Shown piece by piece: positions 1-8,369 of a stretch of 64,000 nt of DNA. A model generated the notes under the pieces. That model did no database searches. It had not been told where the DNA came from and worked only from the letters and a program-made list of their open reading frames with translations. Numbering within the stretch: the first letter of the stretch is position 1; each line of letters opens with the position of its first letter. Position numbers and translations under genes: made by a program. The DNA comes from Gallionella sp. (GTDB lineage: Bacteria > Pseudomonadota > Gammaproteobacteria > Burkholderiales > Gallionellaceae), in the NCBI GenBank assembly GCA_030645535.1, contig JAUSNM010000029.1:1-64000 (forward strand), written 5' to 3'.

Positions 1-34
1 CAGAGGCTGCACACTTGTCATGTCCGTTGGGAAT

Positions 35-193
35 TTAGCAGGCTGCTGAAAAACGTTGTGAGCGCAGTCAAGACAAGGAAAAAAGCGGCGAAAAAGCGGC
101 GAAAAAGCGGAGTTTACACAGAGTAAATGAGCATTTTGAGCTACTTTTTGACGACGTATCGGCAAGCGTAATAGTTTTGCAGCTGCCTGTTAG
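35..193. repeat. MITE-like element with imperfect terminal inverted repeats
   Basis: A ~159-bp non-coding unit is bounded by imperfect inverted termini: TTAGCAGGCTGCTGAAAAA at 35-53 and, on the other strand, CTAACAGGCAGCTGCAAAA at 193-175 (about 15 of 19 match). Inside are three copies of the 11-mer AAAAAGCGGCG (about 80-110; the third is incomplete). No ORF fits. Its position 3 bp past the stop of the GGDEF gene suggests insertion at a 3' end. I infer a non-autonomous element or REP-type repeat; the mobilising transposase is not in the window. Confidence 0.5.
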
Positions 194-196
194 TAC

Positions 197-1246
197 TCAG
201 CGCTCGCTAATCGTTACCTTATTGCGGCCACTTTCCTTTGATCGATATAACGCCGCGTCGGCCATCGACAGGATTTCTTTACTATGCTCTACGGGCTGAT
301 CATCAAGCAGCGCAATGCCGAACGACATGGTGACATGCAAACATTCACCCGTCAGCGGACTGCCGGCAGGCCCGATCTTTATAAATTCATGATCTTCAAT
401 GGTCTGACGCAGACGCTCTACGATATTTAAGACCTGATCTGCTTCAGTGTCTTCATAAATCAGCAAAAACTCCTCACCGCCATATCGGCCGGCGAGATCG
501 AGATGCTTTCGAATCACTGTCTCAAAGATGCGCCCTACTTCCTGCAGCACTGAATCACCTTGAATATGACCATATTGGTCATTGATTTTCTTGAAAAAAT
601 CGATATCGGCCAGCACGACAGCCCCTGAACAGATTTTTTTCCGTTTTTGGCGCTGAAATGTTTTTTCCAGCTCTTCCCGAATTGCGCGGCTGTTCAACAG
701 CCCGGTTAATCCGTCGTAGCTGGCCAGTTTTTCGAATTGCGTTTTCATTAAAATGGAACTCAACATATTGCACATGATTTCGCAAACCCGCACTTCATGC
801 TCCTGGATGTCTGATTCATCCCCGAAAAAATCACCTGCCAACAGGTAGCCGTGGCCTAAATTTTCAGGCAAATAGATCGACCCGACAATATCGCAGCCCC
901 ATCCCGGAATGTTGATGAATGAGACATTGCGATTCTTGAAGGCCATGACTTCGTTGGTAAATTCCAGGCGGGGATTATCGATATCAAGGCATATTTTAGT
1001 GCCTTCCAGCAAATCCGGTCTTATATGGTCAGGATTACAAACTGACATGACTTCCAGAATCAAATCGTTTTCAATCACGTTGGTAATTTTATATAAGACG
1101 CCAATGTGAAAGCCCAGGGCCTTGTTGATTATTTGCAGCGGTTTCTCAAAATAGCTTTGATCCTGATGGGGGACGTTGGTTAAGTGATAACTCAATTCAC
1201 CCAATTTATTTAAAAGATATTCCGCTGAATTTATAACTTTTCCCAT
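197..1246 (-). CDS. Diguanylate cyclase with N-terminal GAF-like sensor domain
   Basis: Predicted to make cyclic-di-GMP from two GTP. The C-terminal ~170 residues form a GGDEF domain with the active-site motif RYGGEEF near residue 258 and the substrate/metal segment ADIDFFKKINDQYGH. No canonical RxxD inhibitory site is seen at the usual distance before GGEEF, so product inhibition may be absent. Residues ~1-170 have no membrane helix and resemble a GAF-type ligand-binding fold (inferred from layout only), so the protein should be cytoplasmic. I place the start at an ATG preceded by AAGGAAC; a TTG one codon upstream is also possible. Function of the family is well established; the signal is unknown. 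Confidence 0.85.
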   Translation of the reverse strand: MGKVINSAEYLLNKLGELSYHLTNVPHQDQSYFEKPLQIINKALGFHIGVLYKITNVIENDLILEVMSVCNPDHIRPDLLEGTKICLDIDNPRLEFTNEVMAFKNRNVSFINIPGWGCDIVGSIYLPENLGHGYLLAGDFFGDESDIQEHEVRVCEIMCNMLSSILMKTQFEKLASYDGLTGLLNSRAIREELEKTFQRQKRKKICSGAVVLADIDFFKKINDQYGHIQGDSVLQEVGRIFETVIRKHLDLAGRYGGEEFLLIYEDTEADQVLNIVERLRQTIEDHEFIKIGPAGSPLTGECLHVTMSFGIALLDDQPVEHSKEILSMADAALYRSKESGRNKVTISER

Positions 1247-1308
1247 CAAAAATGTTCCTTAAAAGTTGGGCGATGCGCCGAAACATCCTCGTTCCTTGTC
1301 TGTAACTT

Positions 1309-2211
1309 TTAAAACGGCGGACTGCCTTCTTCCTTCAAGGCTAAATATTCATCGATCAGCCGAACCAGCACTTCCGTCTCATCACCATCGGGCAGGCCGA
1401 GGATTCTGGCCACCCTCGCGACCTTGCCGGGGTTGATCCTGCCGCGACTGATGGACAGATCGGCTGGCGCTTCTCCACTCAACGGGATAGCGACTGCGTT
1501 CTCCAGGGTAACCGTGGAGGTCGCTGCCTCCGGTGTAATTTCTTCCCGTTTTTTGCGTCTGCCTCCTTCTTCGGAGAGGGCTCTGTCCACTGTTTTGCGG
1601 GTCAGCTTTTCACCTTCGGGTAGTTTCTCCACATGGCCTATCAGGGATTCGGCCCTGGCTTCATTTTTCTGGGACAGTTTTTCCAACTGAATGGCTGTAC
1701 CGGCGCTGGGAATCTTGCCCGAATTCAGCAGAGCTGTGATCTTTGGGGACAGGTTGGCTGTGGCAGCAGCGGTGGCCTGGTTGAGCCAGGCTCTTGTTCC
1801 GCCAAAATGTTCAGCCGCGGCTTCACGGTTGTCAAAGCGTTCGGCGATAGTCTGGATGGCGTTAGCCATGTCTCGCGGCTCCAGGGCTGAGCGAACACCC
1901 AAACCCATATTTTCAGAGACCTGCACATCCAACACCTCGGCGGCCTCACAACAGCGGATCAAGGCCGGTACCGATTGCTCACCTGCCATGACGGCAGCTC
2001 GCCAGCGGCGCTCGCCCACAATGAGCGTGTGCAGTCCGGCAGAGTTGGCAGGTTGGACCAGCAGCGGGTGGATGACACCCATCTTGCGAATGGAATTGGC
2101 CAGGCTTTTGAGGGCTGTTTCGTCGATGTTCTGACGCGGACTGGCCGTGTCTGGTTCAATCAACGTCACGGCTATCATCTGGAATTGAGTGTGTGCTTCT
2201 TTGAAGGCCAT
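1309..2211 (-). CDS. Orphan ParB/RepB/KorB-like partition protein
   Basis: About 300 residues. The N-terminal ParB/Sulfiredoxin-like domain shows the GERRWRAA box (CTPase/parS-loading motif of ParB proteins), preceded by LANSIRKMGVIHPLLVQP. The middle region (EAAAEHFGGTRAWLNQ) reads as a helix-turn-helix of the KorB/ParB type. The start is the ATG with GGAG 7 bases upstream; an in-frame ATG 14 codons earlier has no good ribosome site. There is no parA next to it and no replication or conjugation gene nearby, so chromosomal segregation is unlikely to be its job. It resembles ParB-like proteins carried on plasmids and integrative elements, and may be a leftover of one. Confidence 0.75.
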   Translation of the reverse strand: MAFKEAHTQFQMIAVTLIEPDTASPRQNIDETALKSLANSIRKMGVIHPLLVQPANSAGLHTLIVGERRWRAAVMAGEQSVPALIRCCEAAEVLDVQVSENMGLGVRSALEPRDMANAIQTIAERFDNREAAAEHFGGTRAWLNQATAAATANLSPKITALLNSGKIPSAGTAIQLEKLSQKNEARAESLIGHVEKLPEGEKLTRKTVDRALSEEGGRRKKREEITPEAATSTVTLENAVAIPLSGEAPADLSISRGRINPGKVARVARILGLPDGDETEVLVRLIDEYLALKEEGSPPF

Positions 2212-2607
2212 GACTGCTCCGCGTAAAATAAGTGACAGCGCGATCAGGGGCATGAGCCATGCTTGAATTCCGCACAGACGAGCAAGGAACGCCCGGTAAA
2301 ATTTGAATTAACTAAAAATGATCCGCAGAATCACCTGCTGACTCGCGCTGACGCCAATTCTATCCCAGAACCGCTCCATATTCCCTTTCAGGTTTCACGG
2401 TTCGCAGCATTCGTCTCTTCAATCATAGAGTCAGGTGCGAGACCGGATAACATGAGCGCAGTCGGGGAAAGATTGGCAGAACTCGGCCTGCCCTCTGACG
2501 ATTGTTTGCCACCGGCACTGATACATTTCATCGCGACGCACAGCACTACAGTAACTGATGCGGCGTGTCGGCCTAGCCCTGCATCAAGGATGACCGGGCC
2601 GATATGC
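2212..2607. other. Intergenic region with no convincing gene
   Basis: An open frame of 116 codons with a TTG start (2263-2613) runs through this stretch and overlaps the end of the next gene, but it has no ribosome site and no family I recognise. Its 3' part contains an 18-bp segment (ATTTCATCGCGACGCACA, about 2524-2541) that recurs at about 3901-3918 on the far side of the regulator gene, so this is probably degraded sequence flanking an insertion. Confidence 0.35.
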
Positions 2608-3606
2608 TCATAAAGCGGTTGAAAAACGCTGGCGATAAACCTTGGGCGTCACGCCGATTCTTTTCTGAAATACACGACGCATTTTTTCTTCGGTTCGAAA
2701 ACCCGTCTTCAAGGCAATCACTTTCAACGGGGATTTGTTTTCCTCCAGCAGACGCCGGGCAACTTCAAAGCGCGCTCTTTCTATAAAATCAGCCGGGCTT
2801 TCGGTTGTTTCCCGATGAAATACCCTGGCGAAATTCCTTTCGCTCATCGCCAGTCTGGCCGCCAGCATGGTCACATTCAGATCGTCGTCCAGGTGCTGCA
2901 TGATCCAGTTTTGCAATTCGCGTATGGTTGGATTAGTCGTCATCTGACTGGAAAGATGGACGCTGAACTGGGATTGACCGCCCGGCCTTTTCAGGTAGAT
3001 CACCAGGTCGCGCGCCACTTCGAGTGCTATTTCACGGCCAAAATCCTCTTCCACGATCGCCAATGCCAAATCCATTGCGGCAGTCACACCGGCAGAGGTC
3101 CAGATATTGCCCTCGCGGATAAAGATGGCATCGGCATCCACTTTTACCCCGGGATATCTTTTGCGCAAGCGTTCCGCAAAATTCCAGTGCGTTGTGGCCC
3201 GCTTGCCATTGAGCGCCCCGCCTTCGGCCAAAAAGAAACTTCCTGTACATAATGCTGCCAGCCGATTTATTCTGGACGCGGCATTTTCAACCCATTCGAC
3301 AATTTCGGGGGAATCTTGCAGCGCCTGCTCAATATCGGGCGAACCGACAATCAGGGCGAGATCCGGCAATGCAAAAATACTGATCGCCTTGGTCGCCTGC
3401 AGTGACATCAGCGTATCAGAGGGAATCATGCCGGTTTTTGTCGAGGCGATAGAAACCAAATATCCGCCAGCCAGGTTGCGTTGATGCAGGCAGCTGTTGG
3501 TATAGTCAAAAACCTTCAATGGCCCGATCGCTTCCAAAGCCTTAAAGCCCGGATAGACAATGATGTCCACGGTGCGTAGTTTATCTTTCGGTATGTTGCT
3601 GCTCAT
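2608..3606 (-). CDS. GlxA-family AraC transcriptional regulator (DJ-1/PfpI + HTH)
   Basis: 332 residues. Residues ~10-200 form a DJ-1/PfpI-like amidase-fold domain with the nucleophile-elbow region [14 protein letters not shown]; the last ~100 residues form an AraC HTH pair ([20 protein letters not shown] and the second helix pair [20 protein letters not shown]). Proteins of this build regulate catabolic genes in response to small metabolites. It is transcribed divergently from the formaldehyde genes that begin at 3968, so the simplest inference is that it controls them, possibly in response to formaldehyde or a glutathione adduct. No operator was identified. Its 3' end lies next to a direct repeat shared with the other flank, hinting that the gene may have moved in. 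Confidence 0.8.
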   Translation of the reverse strand: MSSNIPKDKLRTVDIIVYPGFKALEAIGPLKVFDYTNSCLHQRNLAGGYLVSIASTKTGMIPSDTLMSLQATKAISIFALPDLALIVGSPDIEQALQDSPEIVEWVENAASRINRLAALCTGSFFLAEGGALNGKRATTHWNFAERLRKRYPGVKVDADAIFIREGNIWTSAGVTAAMDLALAIVEEDFGREIALEVARDLVIYLKRPGGQSQFSVHLSSQMTTNPTIRELQNWIMQHLDDDLNVTMLAARLAMSERNFARVFHRETTESPADFIERARFEVARRLLEENKSPLKVIALKTGFRTEEKMRRVFQKRIGVTPKVYRQRFSTAL

Positions 3607-3847
3607 ATGGATTGAGTCCGTAAACTGCTGTAAATAATTGGCGAACAGTCACCACTTCGGTTTGGTAAGTTGTGAATCAGCCGATGCGCGCTGTTGCCTT
3701 CGCAAATGAAAAAATCCAACTACCGGGAATAATTCAGACGCAAATGCGGACAACGTTGCGGCATTTACAGCCAGAATCCACCCGGCTCTCCTTTCCCGTC
3801 TTTTTCAGATAGTAGAATGCTTCTTTTAAATAGAATGATGTTGACTG

Positions 3848-3901
3848 ATGAAAACCAAAGCCGCAATTGCATGAAAGGCTGGTGCACCGCTCACGATTGG
3901 A
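3848..3901 (+). pseudogene. Fragment of adhC/frmA 5' end with in-frame stop
   Basis: Read from the ATG at 3848 the frame gives MKTKAAIA-stop-KAGAPLTI. This matches the amino terminus of class III alcohol dehydrogenases (the intact copy at 5188 begins [17 protein letters not shown]), with the conserved Trp codon TGG changed to TGA. Homology stops abruptly after about 17 codons, where the repeat ATTTCATCGCGACGCACA begins. It is not a functional gene. I infer an ancestral adhC was broken here and a second, intact copy now lies 1.3 kb downstream. Confidence 0.6.
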
Positions 3902-3967
3902 TTTCATCGCGACGCACACGGCAAACGGCGCAGTAACCGGGGCAGCATAAACTACAAGGACGAACTT

Positions 3968-5122
3968 ATGCAAAACTTCACTTTCCACAATCCGACACGC
4001 ATCCTGTTTGGTCAGGGACGCATTGCCGATATTTCGCGCGAGATCCCGGCCGGCGCACGCGTATTGATCACATACGGCGGCGGCAGTGTTGTCAAGACAG
4101 GCACGCTGAATGAAGTAAAAGCCGCGCTGAAAGATTTCACCCTCTTCGAGTTTGCCGGAATCGAACCCAACCCGACTTACGAAACGCTGATGCAGGCGGT
4201 TGAACTCGCCCGCCGCGAGCAGATCGATTTCCTGCTCGCTGTCGGTGGCGGCTCGGTGATCGACGGCACCAAGTTCATCGCCGCCGCGATCCCTTTTGCC
4301 GGCGAACCCTGGGATATCCTCGCCAAACAGGCTGAGATAAAGAGCGCGATCCCGTTCGGCAGCGTACTCACACTCCCCGCGACCGGGTCTGAGATGAACA
4401 GCGGTGCCGTGATTACCCGACGCGCGAGCAACGACAAGCTGGTTTTTCTTAGCGATCTGGTCTACCCGCTGTTTTCGGTGTTAGATCCGACCAAAACGTA
4501 TACCCTGCCGGAACGTCAGGTAGCCAACGGCGTGGTCGATGCTTTCGTGCACATCGCCGAGCAATACCTCACTTATCCGTCTGACGCGAAAGTGCAGGAC
4601 CGCTTTGCCGAAGGCCTGCTGCTGACGCTGATTGAAGAAGGCCCCAGGGCATTACAGGAACCGGATAACTACGCAGTACGCGCCAATCTGATGTGGACGG
4701 CAACGCTGGCTTTGAACGGACTGATCGGCGCCGGCGTGCCTCAGGACTGGGCGACCCATATGCTGGGGCATGAGCTCACTGCACTGCACGGTCTTGACCA
4801 CGCCCAGACACTGGCCGTAGTGTTACCCGCCATGTTGCAAGTCAGGCGTGAAGAAAAACGCGAGAAACTGCTGCAGTACGCAGAGCGTGTCTGGGGCTTG
4901 CGTGAAGGCAACGCAGAAGTGCGCATCGATCAGGCCATCAAGTACACCCGGCAATTTTTCGAAAAAATGCATGTATCGACCCGGCTTTCAGACTATGGAA
5001 TCGGAAGCGACGCGATCCCGGCGCTGGTGGCGCAACTGCAACGGCATGGCATGACTGCGCTCGGTGAGCATCAGAATCTCGACATTAAACGTTCACAGCA
5101 GGTATATGAACTGGCCGTCTGA
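3968..5122 (+). CDS. YqhD-like iron-containing alcohol/aldehyde dehydrogenase
   Basis: 384 residues, the usual length for group III Fe-dependent alcohol dehydrogenases. It has the N-terminal nucleotide-binding half ([15 protein letters not shown], then [15 protein letters not shown]) and the helical metal domain with candidate ligands in [24 protein letters not shown] and [12 protein letters not shown]. YqhD-type enzymes reduce short and reactive aldehydes with NADPH. AAGGA lies 7 bases before the ATG. The gene leads a probable operon with frmA and frmB, so it may remove formaldehyde or other toxic aldehydes by reduction while frmAB oxidise them. The substrate cannot be read from sequence. 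Confidence 0.85.
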   Translation: MQNFTFHNPTRILFGQGRIADISREIPAGARVLITYGGGSVVKTGTLNEVKAALKDFTLFEFAGIEPNPTYETLMQAVELARREQIDFLLAVGGGSVIDGTKFIAAAIPFAGEPWDILAKQAEIKSAIPFGSVLTLPATGSEMNSGAVITRRASNDKLVFLSDLVYPLFSVLDPTKTYTLPERQVANGVVDAFVHIAEQYLTYPSDAKVQDRFAEGLLLTLIEEGPRALQEPDNYAVRANLMWTATLALNGLIGAGVPQDWATHMLGHELTALHGLDHAQTLAVVLPAMLQVRREEKREKLLQYAERVWGLREGNAEVRIDQAIKYTRQFFEKMHVSTRLSDYGIGSDAIPALVAQLQRHGMTALGEHQNLDIKRSQQVYELAV

Positions 5123-5187
5123 TCCGACTCAATCGAAAAACCCGATGCGCGGTTAATCAAACATTATTACTATCAAGGAATTACAAA

Positions 5188-6297
5188 ATGAAATCAAAAG
5201 CTGCTGTTGCATGGGAAGCAAACAAACCCTTATCGATTGAAATGATCGACGTGGAAGGCCCGAAGCATGGCGAGGTGTTGCTCAAGGTCATCGCGTCCGG
5301 TGTCTGTCATACGGATGCGTTCACGCTGTCCGGCGATGACCCGCAAGGCGTTTTCCCTGCCGTACTGGGCCACGAGGGCGGCTGCGAAGTCGTGGAGTGC
5401 GGCCCCGGCGTCAAGGATCTGAAGCCGGGTGATCATGTGATCCCTCTGTACATTCCTGAATGCGGGGTTTGCAAGTATTGCCTTTCCGGTAAAACCAACC
5501 TGTGCCAGGCCACCGCTTCCACTGAGTGGGATGGTCTCATGCCCGACGGCACGACACGTTTTTCGATGAACGGCAAGCCTATTTTCCACTACATGGGCTG
5601 CTCCACCTTTTCCGAATATACCGTGGTGCCTGAAATCGCATTGGCAAAAATCAACAAAGCGGCTCCGCTGGATAAAGTCTGCCTGCTGGGCTGTGGCGTC
5701 ACGACAGGCATCGGCGCGGTCATCAATACCGCCAAGGTGGAACCCGGTTCAACGGTAGCCGTTTTCGGCCTGGGCGGCATCGGTCTGTCCTGTATTCAGG
5801 GTGCCGTGATGGCCCGCGCTAAGCGTATCATTGCAGTGGACATCAACCCGGGCAAATGGGCGATGGCCCGCGCGCTGGGTGCGACGGATTTCATCAACCC
5901 CAAGGAGCTGAGCTGCAGTGTGACCGAAGCCATCGTTGAAATGACCGATGGCGGCGTCGACTACTCCTTCGAGTGTATCGGCAATGTACACGTGATGCGT
6001 GAAGCGCTGGAGTGCACACACCTAGGCTGGGGTGTTTCCACCGTTATCGGGGTCGCCGGTGCCGGTAAGGAAATCTGCACGCGTCCGTTCCAGTTGGTCA
6101 CGGGCCGTACCTGGAAGGGCAGCGCGTTCGGCGGCGTCAAGGGACGGACGGAACTGCCAGGCTACGTAGACCGTTACATGAGCGGCGAAATTGAGCTGGA
6201 TAAGATGATCACACACACCATGCCGCTCGAAGATATCAACCGTGCATTTGACTTGATGCACAGCGGCGAAAGCATACGCTCCGTTATCATTTTTTAA
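5188..6297 (+). CDS. frmA: S-(hydroxymethyl)glutathione dehydrogenase (class III ADH)
   Basis: 369 residues, full length. It oxidises S-hydroxymethylglutathione, formed from formaldehyde and glutathione, to S-formylglutathione with NAD. The catalytic zinc site is seen in [12 protein letters not shown] and [10 protein letters not shown], the structural zinc cysteines in [15 protein letters not shown], and the NAD-binding glycine motif in [19 protein letters not shown] precedes the ATG. It lies 65 bp after the YqhD-like gene and 11 bp before the S-formylglutathione hydrolase, making a compact glutathione-dependent formaldehyde oxidation unit. Confidence 0.95.
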   Translation: MKSKAAVAWEANKPLSIEMIDVEGPKHGEVLLKVIASGVCHTDAFTLSGDDPQGVFPAVLGHEGGCEVVECGPGVKDLKPGDHVIPLYIPECGVCKYCLSGKTNLCQATASTEWDGLMPDGTTRFSMNGKPIFHYMGCSTFSEYTVVPEIALAKINKAAPLDKVCLLGCGVTTGIGAVINTAKVEPGSTVAVFGLGGIGLSCIQGAVMARAKRIIAVDINPGKWAMARALGATDFINPKELSCSVTEAIVEMTDGGVDYSFECIGNVHVMREALECTHLGWGVSTVIGVAGAGKEICTRPFQLVTGRTWKGSAFGGVKGRTELPGYVDRYMSGEIELDKMITHTMPLEDINRAFDLMHSGESIRSVIIF

Positions 6298-6308
6298 GGC
6301 ACAAAAAA

Positions 6309-7145
6309 ATGAAGAAAATAGAAAGCATCAAAGAGTTCGGCGGGTGGCTTAACCGTTATGAGCATCAGTCCACAAGCTGCAATTGCACCATGACGTTTTC
6401 CGTTTATCTGCCGCCGCAGGCAGAAACGGAAAAAGTCCCCGCCGTCTATTGGCTGTCGGGCCTGACTTGCACCGATGACAATGTCCGCGTCAAGGCTGGC
6501 GCGCAGCGTTATGCCGCTGAACTTGGGCTGGCGCTGATCATGCCGGACACCAGTCCCCGGGGCGATAACGTGGCCGACATTCCGGATCGCTACGATCTGG
6601 GCAAGGGCGCCGGTTTTTATGTCAACGCCACCCAGGCGCCCTGGTCAGCGCATTACCATATGTATGACTATGTCACAGCAGAGCTGCCTGCATTGATCGA
6701 GGCGCATTTGCCGGTGCTGCCCGGCATCAAATCCATCAGCGGTCATTCCATGGGCGGGCACGGCGCACTGATCTGCGCACTGAAGGAAAAAGGCGCCTAC
6801 CGCTCCGTTTCTGCATTTGCACCCATCTGTCATCCGGTGAAATCTCCATGGGGTGAAGGGTGTTTCAGCGCCTATCTGGGTGATGATAAAGAACAGTGGA
6901 AGGCCTACGATGCAACCGAACTGATCAACGCCGGGCACACTGCTATACCGGTATTAATCGATCAGGGCACCAATGATCAGTTTCTGACTGAGCAACTGTT
7001 TCCGCAGGATCTGCAGGCGGCCTATGCAAAACAGGGCGGGTCTATCACACTGCGCATGCAGGAAGGCTATGATCACAGCTACCATTTCATTGCCACATTC
7101 ATAGGCGAGCACCTGGCCTATCATGCTCGCGCCCTGCGGCGATAA
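6309..7145 (+). CDS. frmB: S-formylglutathione hydrolase
   Basis: 278 residues, an alpha/beta hydrolase of the esterase D family. It hydrolyses S-formylglutathione to formate and glutathione, the second step after frmA. The nucleophile serine is in SGHSMGGHGAL (about residue 146), and the conserved opening shows WLSGLTCTDDN. The Asp and His of the triad are likely in IDQGTNDQF and GYDHSYHF. It follows frmA by 11 bp and surely shares its transcript. No formate dehydrogenase lies nearby, so formate must be handled elsewhere. Confidence 0.95.
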   Translation: MKKIESIKEFGGWLNRYEHQSTSCNCTMTFSVYLPPQAETEKVPAVYWLSGLTCTDDNVRVKAGAQRYAAELGLALIMPDTSPRGDNVADIPDRYDLGKGAGFYVNATQAPWSAHYHMYDYVTAELPALIEAHLPVLPGIKSISGHSMGGHGALICALKEKGAYRSVSAFAPICHPVKSPWGEGCFSAYLGDDKEQWKAYDATELINAGHTAIPVLIDQGTNDQFLTEQLFPQDLQAAYAKQGGSITLRMQEGYDHSYHFIATFIGEHLAYHARALRR

Positions 7146-7686
7146 ATCAGCCCGCGCCCGCATAAGCTCTGACCACGAGAGTATCAGGGGCTGACCACGA
7201 CTTAATCACCAACCATCGGCGGCGGTCTGGCACTGTTGACCCTGACTGGCTGGGCCGCCAGCCGCCGCAGCACAATGAAGTAAATCCAAGCGCAGGGGAT
7301 TGCCGGGTCACTCTCCCGTCCTTAATGGCCTAAGTTGATGATGCCACGAAGATATCAAAGCCGAATGGGAAACGGCCAGAGCGGTTCGTTGCGGTTTTTC
7401 CCCAAGAGCGGTCAGCCATTGAACAGAAAATAGTCCGTTCGGATATGGCGCCAGCTGGTTAAACTCCGAAGGAGTGCCTCAGGAAAATCCAATGGCAGCT
7501 ATGTCTCGGCTGCGACCCGTCACGCCTCATTGAAATCAACCGCCGCTATCCGCTACATACCAGAAATTCGCAGAATGATTAAATTGAGGATTTGACCATC
7601 AACAAGGTCTCTGGAGCCGCTAGTCACCACATTCCGCTTTCCGGCAGTTCGATTTACATCCACAGAATTTTCATAATAAGAAAGAC
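7146..7686. other. Degraded non-coding stretch after frmB
   Basis: No intact gene is supported. One short frame (7208-7279) encodes a hydrophobic run followed by a Ser-Arg-Arg tail and a stop, like the end of a membrane-anchored protein, but nothing precedes it. The stretch leads into the Tn7-like end described separately and probably includes the inside of a decayed element. Confidence 0.3.
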
Positions 7687-7726
7687 AAAAACGGCAACTA
7701 GCCCATCAAGGCATAGTCGCCGTTTT
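7687..7726. terminator. Hairpin with A/T flanks (bidirectional terminator-like)
   Basis: AAAACGGCAACTA at 7688-7700 pairs with TAGTCGCCGTTTT at 7714-7726 with one mismatch. The stem is flanked by an A-run and a T-run, so it could terminate in both directions. It sits between the Tn7-like end and the sequence to its left. Confidence 0.5.
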
Positions 7727-7740
7727 CAATTTACAGAACA

Positions 7741-7820
7741 CTCAAAAACCACTGATGTTCAATACTGTTCTGACAGTTCCCGCCATTCAAGACGGTTCAG
7801 TTCATGACTGTCACAAAACA
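7741..7820 (-). mobile_element. Putative Tn7-like transposon end (left-facing copy)
   Basis: Read on the minus strand from 7820 the sequence starts TGTTTTGTGACAG, that is TGT, five bases, then GACA, as at Tn7 ends. It continues with closely spaced repeats of the type GAACNGTCTTGAA (GACAGTCATGAAC, GAACCGTCTTGAAT, GAACAGTATTGAAC). Tn7-type ends carry several TnsB-binding repeats in such an arrangement. The rest of this element is missing. Identification rests on remembered Tn7 end sequence and spacing only. Confidence 0.45.
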
Positions 7821-7827
7821 ATCATCA

Positions 7828-7978
7828 TGTTTCGTGACAATAATGTCTTGAATGCAGCTAATGAAAAATCAATTGGTTACGTGCAATAATTTTACGTCAA
7901 TTCTCATGAAAGTCTTGAACAAAGTCCAATAATCAAAATATTTCATCACACTTGAACAATAAAGTCTTGAATAACGAG
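7828..7978 (+). mobile_element. Putative Tn7-like transposon end (right-facing copy)
   Basis: From 7828 the sequence reads TGT, five bases, then GACAATAATGTCTTGAA. Tn7 itself reads TGT, five bases, GACAATAAAGTCTTAAA, so both sequence and spacing agree. Further repeats follow: a degenerate copy near 7882, GAAAGTCTTGAAC at 7908-7920, and ACAATAAAGTCTTGAAT at about 7956-7972. With the left-facing copy it forms a palindrome around a 7-bp spacer (7821-7827). No tns gene is present nearby, so this is a remnant. Confidence 0.5.
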
Positions 7979-8067
7979 CATTAATCTGGTCGCAATTTCG
8001 TTATTTCACCGCCCGATAGCGGACGTCCACTCCTGAATGAGGAGATTACTGCAGGACCGGCGCCACC

Positions 8068-8208
8068 CAGGCGCTGATTCAGGAAGTAGCTTATCTGCGC
8101 AGCATGCGCTACGACGTCAAGAGCGAAGCGCTGAGTTCAGATCAGCGACAGCTGTTCGAGGACGATATTGTGCAGGACATCGCCGCTGTCAAAGCTGAAC
8201 TAAAATTT
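8068..8208 (+). pseudogene. IS66-family transposase (tnpC) N-terminal fragment
   Basis: The frame through the ATG at 8104 reads ALIQEVAYLRSMRYDVKSEA and then LSSDQRQLFEDDIVQDIAAV, ending in KAELK. This is the coiled-coil leader typical of IS66 transposases (pattern KLDxxQxxLFEDD...DIAAIEAEL). Similarity is lost after about codon 45 and no catalytic DDE part follows. The piece is a dead remnant beside the Tn7-like ends. Confidence 0.6.
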
Positions 8209-8369
8209 CCTGTCGCTGGGGCGGTTCGGATTGTTTTCAACTACGCCCAAGCCCGCGTCAGTAACTCAACCATCGCACCGTTAAATTAGCCATCACAGTG
8301 CTGCACTCATCGGCAAATGAACCGGAGCGTTCGTTAAAGGCATTCCACACTTCCGCGACAATACGCGTT

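Noticed and set aside
2263-2613. Open frame of 116 codons between the parB-like gene and the GlxA-type regulator
   Set aside because: TTG start, no ribosome site, no recognisable domain, and overlap with the end of the regulator. Treated as degraded sequence.
7208-7279. Hydrophobic segment with a Ser-Arg-Arg tail, considered as a sorting signal (PEP-CTERM-like) end
   Set aside because: No upstream reading frame or sorting motif; too short to support a gene call.
7592-7807. Open frame of 71 codons with two SRHSRR segments
   Set aside because: It runs through a terminator hairpin and the Tn7-like repeats; the peptide repeat follows from those DNA repeats and not from a protein family.
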